Source of the DNA: Anomaloglossus baeobatrachus
Lineage: Eukaryota > Chordata > Amphibia > Anura > Aromobatidae
Assembly: GCF_048569485.1 (NCBI RefSeq)
Contig: NC_134355.1
Span: forward strand, 659,622,215 to 659,686,214
DNA length: 64,000 nucleotides
Direction of reading: 5' to 3'
Position numbers and translations under genes: made by a program. Under the pieces are notes generated by a model. It was not told the DNA's origin. It was given only the letters and a program-made list of their open reading frames with translations, and did not search any database. Shown here one piece after another: positions 57,943 to 64,000 of the stretch (position 1 is the stretch's first letter; each line of letters begins with the position of its first letter).

Positions 57943-59654
57943 CAGGGCCGGCTCCAGGTTTTTATGGGCCCTGTGCGAAAGAGTCTCAGTGGGCCCCATG
58001 CACACATAGACATGCACAGGTACATACACATACAGGCATATGTACACATATATATTTAAAGAGGAATTCACAAAAACACATAAATAGACATAAATCTAGA
58101 CAGTCATATACACTGCCATACATAGATAAACATTATACATGCACACACAGACACAATATTTTTATATATTTATATATATATTTCTAATATTGGGAAGCCG
58201 GCAACAGCCTCATTCACCTCCCCACTTGTCTCCATCCAGCTCCTCCTAGATTGGTGGCAGTCACTAACAGACATGGCCACACATAGAGCACACTAACACT
58301 GCTGTATATACATCACAAGAGAGGCTGGGGACATACACATTACTGGGGGGGGGGCATATATATTACTGAGAAAAGGATTATGCAGCAATGGGGGGCATAC
58401 AGCTGTAGAGGGGGACAATGGCTCTGAGGTGGGGGGACAAACAGCTCTGAGGTGATGGGGTGACATGCAGCTCTGGGGGGTATACAACACTGGAGTGGGG
58501 GACATACAGCTCTCAGGGGGTATACAGCACCGGGGTGGAGGGGACATACAACTTGGAGTATAGTAGTATGCAGCCCCCATATTCCTACATATAGTGTTAT
58601 GAAGCACCCATAGTCCTCCATATAGTATTATGTAGCTCCCATGTAGCATTATGCAGTCCACAAATTGTACTATGCAGCCCCCATATGGCACTATGCAGCC
58701 CCCATATAACATTAAGCAGCCCCCATACAGCACAATGCAGACCCATATAGCATTAGGCACCCTCATATAGTATACAGCCCCCATATTGCACAATGCAGAC
58801 CCAGTTAGCATTAGGCACCCTCATGTAGTATACAGCCCGCATATAGCACAGTGCAGACCCAGATAGCATTGGGCACCCTCATGTAGTATACAGCCCGCAT
58901 ATAGCACAATGCAGACCCAGATAGCATTAGGCATACTCATGTAATATACAGCCCGCATATTGCACAATGCAGACCCAGTTAGCATTAGGCACCCTCATGT
59001 AGTACACAGTCCGCATATAGCACAGTGCAGACCCAGATAGCATTAGGCACCCTCATGTAGTATACAGCCCGCATATAGCACAATGCAGACCCAGATAGCA
59101 TTAGGCTCCCTCATGTAGTAGATAGCATTAGGCATCCTCATGTAGTACACAGCCCACATATAGCACAGTGCAGACCCAGATAGTATTAGGCATCCTTATG
59201 TAGTATACAGTCCCCATATCATTTAATGCACCCCCCATAGTTGTCTGGCCACAGTGATTGTACATACTCACTTCTCCTCGTTCCTCCGCTGCTCCGCTGC
59301 TCCGGTCTCCTCGGCGCGTCCACTGGTGTCGCTCACTCTGACCTCTCTGCAGGCGAGCAGTGATGACGTCACCGCGCTCCACTGCTGATCTGTCAGAGCG
59401 CCGACAGACACAGCTGGGAGAGTGATGAGAGAGGGAGCGCGCCGCTCCATCTCATCATTGCTCTCAATTGTATCGGCAACTGTGATGCCAATACAATTGA
59501 AAGCGCGATCCTCAGCGGGGGGAGGCAGGTGACAGCGTGGGCAGTGGGTACCCCTGACTAGCGGTACGCCACTCCTGCCACCACGAGTGGGCCCCCCCGG
59601 CAGCCCAGGGCCCCGACATTTGACCGGGTTTGCCGGGTGCTGACGCCGGCCCTG
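57943..59654. mobile_element. Nonautonomous hAT transposon
   Basis: Termini CAGGGCCGGC and GCCGGCCCTG, with a perfect 8-bp duplication CTAGCGTA (57935-57942, 59655-59662). 1712 bp with no transposase. The interior holds a 58-bp tandem array (58600-59220). CAGGG termini place it in a different hAT lineage from the TAGAG/TAGTG-ended hATs elsewhere in the window. Confidence 0.9.
58600..59220. repeat. Tandem array of about 58 bp units
   Basis: Repeated 'gtagtatacagcccgcatat', 'agcacaatgcagacccagat' and 'agcattaggcaccctcat', about nine units, diverging toward the left edge. The 172-codon minus-strand frame across its left part is a by-product. Confidence 0.92.
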
Positions 59655-59837
59655 CTAGCGTAACACAAACATTATTACCTTGGCTTCTTATGTAGATGAA
59701 TAAAAATACTTAACACATTGTATTTCCTCAACCATTCTAAAATCTATTTAGACTTTCAATCTATCTGTAGGATGGGTAACACACTGGGATTTTACTACCT
59801 GATCATTATACTCGCTTTCTTTTTGCTGTTACTTTAG

Positions 59838-59998
59838 GTGAACCCTTTGACAACACGATGATAATGAACACTGCCTTCTGTAATATCACTGTATCATTAT
59901 TATTTGGCCATCGCTTTGATTCTGATGATCCGGAACTTGAGATGTTTTTGATAAAAATAATGGAAATTGCCAGGTTACTTGGATGTCCCGCTTCCTTG
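59838..59998 (+). CDS. Cytochrome P450 family 2, exon 4
   Basis: 161 nt, the canonical CYP2 exon 4 length, after TTACTTTAG and before GTAAGT; enters at phase 1 and leaves at phase 0. Encodes the shared glycine, then EPFDNTMIMNTAFCNITVSL, LFGHRFDSDDPELEMFLIKI and MEIARLLGCPASL. It covers helix E (N..CN.I..LLFG.RFD), a CYP2 signature, and the start of helix F. No stops. The gene continues past 64000. Confidence 0.95.
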
Positions 59999-60344
59999 GT
60001 AAGTTCAGTGTTATTATGATTTTATTTTTTTACAACGTTCTTGTTTATGTACTGTCTTTATCAACCAGATATTAGAACGCCGGGTATTCTGCCATTTACA
60101 AGGACTGACTCAAACCTGGGAACTGCTACCACTAATTGACATCCAACCAGAGAGCGCTGAGAAGACACGTTATCTTCTAGAAATGATCTACCTCTTACAT
60201 AGAGATCAACAGCAATAATTGTTGCACACTGTATTTCCAAAAGTAAAATTAATGTAGCTGCTGCTCCAGTAAGCCTTCAAAACTGGATTTAATGCTATTA
60301 ACCTTCAAATTACCACTATATCTACAAGTAAATAAGATTTCTAT

Positions 60345-60925
60345 ATGTGAAAGGTTCACAAGGTACGATATATCGGGCGATATGTCGTCAGGGTCACGTC
60401 GGTAGTGACCCACATCCGGCATCGTTTGACATATCGTAATGTGTGACACCTCCGAACGACTGTGAATGAGCAAAAATACTCACCTTATCGTTGCTCGTTG
60501 ACACGTCGTTCATTTTCAAAATGTCGGTCCTCCTTCTGTGCTTCGGTTGTTCTTCATTCCCGAGGCAGCATACATCACTCCGTGTGACACCCCGGGAACG
60601 ACGAACTGCAGCTTACCTGCGTCCCGCTGGCCATGCGGAAGGAAGGAGGTGGGCGGGATGTTACGTCCCGCTCATCTCCGCCCCTCCGCTTCTATTGGGC
60701 GGCCGCTGTGTGACGTCGCTGTGACGCCGAACGTCCCTCCTTCTTCAGGAAGAGGATGTTCGCCGCCCACAGCGACGTCGCCTGGGAGGTAAGTACGTCT
60801 AACAGGGGGTTAACGACTTTGTGCGCCACGGTTAACTAAATGCCCGTGACGTACAAACGACGGGGTCGGGTACGATCGCTCGTGCGATCGCACGATAGAT
60901 CGTCTCGTGTGACGCCGGCCTTAGA
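60345..60925. mobile_element. MITE related to family A (diverged)
   Basis: The right part ends GTGTGACGCCGGCCTTAG. The left end, near 60345-60370, is degenerate ('aaggttcacaaggtacgata'). The interior shows 'ctcatctccgcccctccgct' and 'cagcgacgtcgc', shared with family A. Target duplication is not clear. Confidence 0.7.
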
Positions 60926-61114
60926 TATGTTTCTGATGACAGATTACTGCAGAATGTCTTGGTTTTGCTGTGATTTTTGCTGTAATTTGCAGTAGATGCC
61001 ACAATAAACTGCCACATGATCACTATATATATGTGTATTTCAATATATTAGAATATCAGCAAAATGTTAATTTATTTCAGTAATTCACTACAAAAAGGGA
61101 AACATTTATTATAT

Positions 61115-61560
61115 AGTCATTACACATAGAGGGATCTATGCCTATATATTATAAAGTCATTACACACAGTGGGATCTATTCCTATATATTATATAGAGTC
61201 ATTACACACAGAGGGATCTATTCCTATATATTATATAGAGTCATTACACACAGAGGGATATATTCCTATTTGTTATATAGAGTCATTACATACAGAGGAA
61301 TCTATTCCTATATATATTATATAGAGTCATTACACACAGAGGGATCTATTCCTATATACAGTATTATATAGAGTCATTACACACAGAGGGATCTATTCCT
61401 ATATATTATATAGAGTCATTACACACAGAGGGATCTATTCCTATATATTATATAGAGTCATTACACACAGAGGGATCTATTCCTATATGTTATACAGAGT
61501 CATTACACACAGAGGGATCTATTCCTATATGTTATATAGAGTCATTACACACAACGGGAA
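61115..61560. repeat. 43-bp minisatellite in left inverted end of Tc1
   Basis: About ten units of 'gagtcattacacacagaggg' plus 'atctattcctatatattata'. The same unit, complemented, occurs about five times at 63783-63987. Confidence 0.95.
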
Positions 61561-61733
61561 CTATTTAATGTGTTTATTTCTGTTAATGTTGATGATTATG
61601 GCTTACAGCCAATGAAAACCCAAAAGTCTTTATCTCAGAAAATTAGAATATTATATAAGATCAACTGAAAAAATGATTTTACACTCAGAAATGTTGGCGC
61701 CTACTGAAAAGTCTGTACAGTAAATGCCTCAAT

Positions 61734-62702
61734 ACTTAGTCGGGGCTCTTTTGCATGAATTACTGCATCAATGCGGTGTGTCATGGAGGCAATCAGCCTG
61801 TGGCACTGCTGAGGTGTTATGAAGCCCAGGTTGCTTTGATATCCGCCTTCAGCTCCTCTGCATTGTTGGCTCTGGTGTCTCTCATAGATTCTCTATGGGG
61901 TTTAGGTCAGGCGAGTTTTCTGGCCAATCAAGCACAGTGATACTGTGGTTAGTAAACTAGGTATTGGTACTTTTGGCAGTGTGGACAGGGGCCAATTCCT
62001 TCTGGAAAATGAAATTTCCATCTCCTAAAAGTTTGTCGGCGGAGGGAAGCATGAAGTGCTCTAAAATTTCCTGGTAGACGGCTGCGCTGACTTTGTTCTT
62101 GATAAAACACAGTGGCGCTACACCAGCAGATGACATGGCTCCCCAAACCATCCCTGATTGTGTAAACCTCACACTAGACCTCAGCAGCTTGGATTGTGGC
62201 CTCTCCACTCTTCCTCCAGACTCTGGGACCGCGATTTCCAATGAAATGCAAAATTTTCTTTCATCTAAAAACAACACTTTGGACACTGAAATCAGTCCAG
62301 TTCTTTTTCTCCTTGGCCCACGTAAGACACTTCTGGCGTTGTCTATTGGTCATGAGTGGCTTGACACAAGGAATGCGACACTTGTAGCCCATGTCCTGGA
62401 TACGTGTGTGTGGTGGCTCTTGAAGCACTGACTCCAGCAGCAGGCCACTCCTTGTGAATCACTCCCAAATTTTTAAAAGGCCTTTTCTAAACAATATATC
62501 AAGGTTGCGGTTATCCCGGTTGCTTGTGCACCTTTTTCTACCACACTTTTTCCTTCCACTCAAGTTTCCATTAATATGTTTGGATACAGCACTCTGTGAA
62601 CAGCCAGCTTCTTTAGCAATGACCTTTTGTAGCTTACCCTCCTTGTGGAGTGTGTCAGTGACTGCCTTCTGGACATCTGTCAAGTCAGCAGTCTTCCCCA
62701 TG
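61734..62702 (-). pseudogene. Tc1 transposase (copy 3), broken
   Basis: Start MGKTADLTDVQKAVTDTLHK, then KVIAKEAGCSQSAVSKHING (helix-turn-helix) and GRKKCGRKRCTSNRDNRNLD. The DDE part reads KVLFLDERKFCISLEIAVPE, then VRFTQSGMVWGAMSSAGVAP and LEHFMLPSADKLLGDGNFIF; the second catalytic-site region is PVHTAKSTN. Several frame changes separate these blocks, including one near the C-terminus. The DERKF block normally reads DESKF in relatives. Not functional. Confidence 0.85.
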
Positions 62703-62707
62703 ATTGT

Positions 62708-63610
62708 TACAAACAAGAGGACAAATGAGTTTTTATAGTGCAAAAAAGTGTACAAGATTTTATTTAAAGACAGCAAGTGAACATCCATTAAAATCAAGTA
62801 AAAAATACGTAAAAAGTATACAAGACCAAGCTCCAAAGTTTATGCATCAATGTCAGGGTTAACAGTAAATTTCAAATAGCCTTTTATATCAGTACTTCAA
62901 TACCTTGAAGAGGGACATATGTATTACATGTAATTCCCTCTGGGAATATGCCCATGGAAGATGTAGCACTTTCAGGGTTAACAGTACAGAACAATAACCT
63001 TTTTATCAATACATCATTACATGACAGCAGGGGGGCATGTAATATTACAAGTGTTCCCCCTGGGACTGTGCCCATAGAAAGTGTAACCCATCCAAAACCT
63101 ATTCACACTACAATTAGTGTGAATAGTGATGACATATCTACCAGTGGTAGCAGCATAAGGGTGGCAGCTTGATGACAGGACCTCCAGAAACCGACGTACG
63201 TTTCGATTATGTTGTTTTCTTCATCAGGGCAGAGGTATGTTCTGTACTGTTAACCCCGAAAGTGCTACATCTTCCATGGGAATATTCCCAGAGGGAATTA
63301 CATGTAATACATATGTCCCTCTTCAAGGTATTGAAGTACTGATATAAAAGGCTATTTGAAATGTACTGTTAACCCTGACATTGATGCATAAACTTTGGAG
63401 CTTGGTCTTGTATACTTTTTACGTATTTTTTACTTGATTTTAATGGATGTTCACTTGCTGTCTTTAAATAAAATCTTGTACACTTTTTTGCACTATAAAA
63501 ACTCATTTGTCCTCTTGTTTGTAACATAATGTGGAGTTGGTGCTCATTGTTTGGATCCATGAGATTCATTAACCACAAAAAATTGCATTTGGGGGTACGG
63601 AGCTATTTGT
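62708..63610. mobile_element. Palindromic hammerhead-bearing element
   Basis: Inverted arms 62711-62992 and 63238-63523 surround a 245-bp spacer with a hammerhead motif and a diverged third copy of part of the arm. Flanked by a 14-bp duplication of Tc1 sequence, TTCCCCATGATTGT (62694-62707) and TTCCCCTTGATTGT (63611-63624; one mismatch). 903 bp, non-coding. It separates the Tc1 start codon from its leader. Confidence 0.8.
63188..63232 (-). ncRNA. Hammerhead ribozyme motif
   Basis: Minus strand: GCC, core CUGAUGA (63227-63221), a 16-nt segment able to form only a weak stem II, the GAAA box (63204-63201), CGUACGUC, then GGUUU. Both conserved boxes are consensus and a stem I GCC/GGU is possible. 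Stem II is poor, so catalysis is uncertain. Confidence 0.55.
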
Positions 63611-63782
63611 TTCCCCTTGATTGTGTAGCCTATGGAACCAGACTAAGGGACCATTTTAAATGCTTAGGAAGTCTTTGAAGGTGTTTTGTGGTAATTATTC
63701 TAATTTTCTGAGATAATGACTTTTGGGTTTTCACTGGCTGTAAGCCATAGTCATCAACATTAACAGAAGAAAACACTTGAAA

Positions 63783-63987
63783 TAGATCCCTCTGTGTGTA
63801 ATGACTCTATATAATATATAGGAATATATCACTCAGTGTGTAATGACTCTATATAATATATAGGAATAGATCCCTCTGTGTGTAATGACTCTATATAATA
63901 TATAGGAATAGATCTCTCTGTGTGTAATGACTCTATATAATATATAGGAATAGATCACTCTGTGTGTAATGACTCTATATAATATAT
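63783..63987. repeat. 43-bp minisatellite in right inverted end of Tc1
   Basis: Five units complementary to the left array; variants 'gatccctctg', 'atatcactca', 'gatctctctg' and 'gatcactctg' mark the units. Confidence 0.95.
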
Positions 63988-64000
63988 GCGTTTTCCCTTT

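Larger units (their letters stand above)
61030..64000 (-). mobile_element. Tc1 transposon, copy 3 (different subfamily), cut by window end
   Basis: The left inverted end begins about 61030 ('caatatattagaatatcagc'). The matching right end runs to the window edge, probably finishing within about 100 bp beyond. Both ends contain a 43-bp minisatellite. Transposase lies on the minus strand at 61734-62702. A 0.9 kb hammerhead-bearing element is inserted at 62708-63610, just upstream of the start codon. Confidence 0.85.

Noticed and set aside
58293-58811. 172-codon minus-strand frame
   Set aside because: Runs through the flank of a 58-bp tandem array inside a nonautonomous hAT; no motif.
58600-59220. 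CRISPR-like regular repeat array
   Set aside because: Units are directly tandem with no unique spacers, in a vertebrate transposon; a minisatellite.

Overview
The window looks like vertebrate nuclear DNA, most likely from a large-genome frog (inference). It has one split gene with very long introns, dense and deeply nested transposons, CpG-containing TA-flanked MITEs, hAT, Tc1/mariner, CR1/L2-like and Gypsy-like repeats, and long simple repeats. No bacterial, organellar or CRISPR features are seen.

The only host gene I can support is a cytochrome P450 of family CYP2 on the + strand. Exons 1-4 lie at 20806-20988, 38525-38687, 47681-47830 and 59838-59998. Exons 2-4 are 163, 150 and 161 nt, the standard CYP2 lengths, and the phases join cleanly into 219 codons. 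Exons 5-9, with the heme-binding cysteine, must lie beyond 64000. Introns 1-3 are 17.5, 9.0 and 12.0 kb and are mostly mobile DNA.

Layout. 1-6003: LTR-retroelement-like and other dispersed repeats with one MITE. 6012-16611: a 10.6 kb hAT transposon with a perfect 8-bp target duplication, tandem arrays inside, and transposase modules in the order C-terminus, core, BED finger. 16.6-20.5 kb: MITEs and a 1.3 kb CTAT array. 20.8 kb: promoter and exon 1. Intron 1: a CR1-like LINE with a MITE inside its 3' UTR, a hAT MITE, a 2.5 kb palindrome with paired hammerhead-ribozyme motifs, a Gypsy pol fossil, and a 5.9 kb element with split direct repeats. Intron 2: a 1 kb minisatellite, a foldback, a hAT remnant, a mariner relative carrying a hammerhead-bearing insertion, and an LTR-like repeat. 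Intron 3: a palindromic hAT MITE, two nearly identical inverted Tc1 elements, LTR-like repeats and another hAT. Intron 4: a third Tc1 element with a minisatellite in both terminal repeats and a hammerhead-bearing palindrome inserted at its start codon.

The most interesting theme is a set of short inverted-repeat elements carrying hammerhead-ribozyme-like motifs. Three have recognisable 14-16 bp target duplications and sit inside other transposons. They resemble Penelope-like or retrozyme-like retroelements. The split-direct-repeat element at 31763-37620 is the second notable structure.
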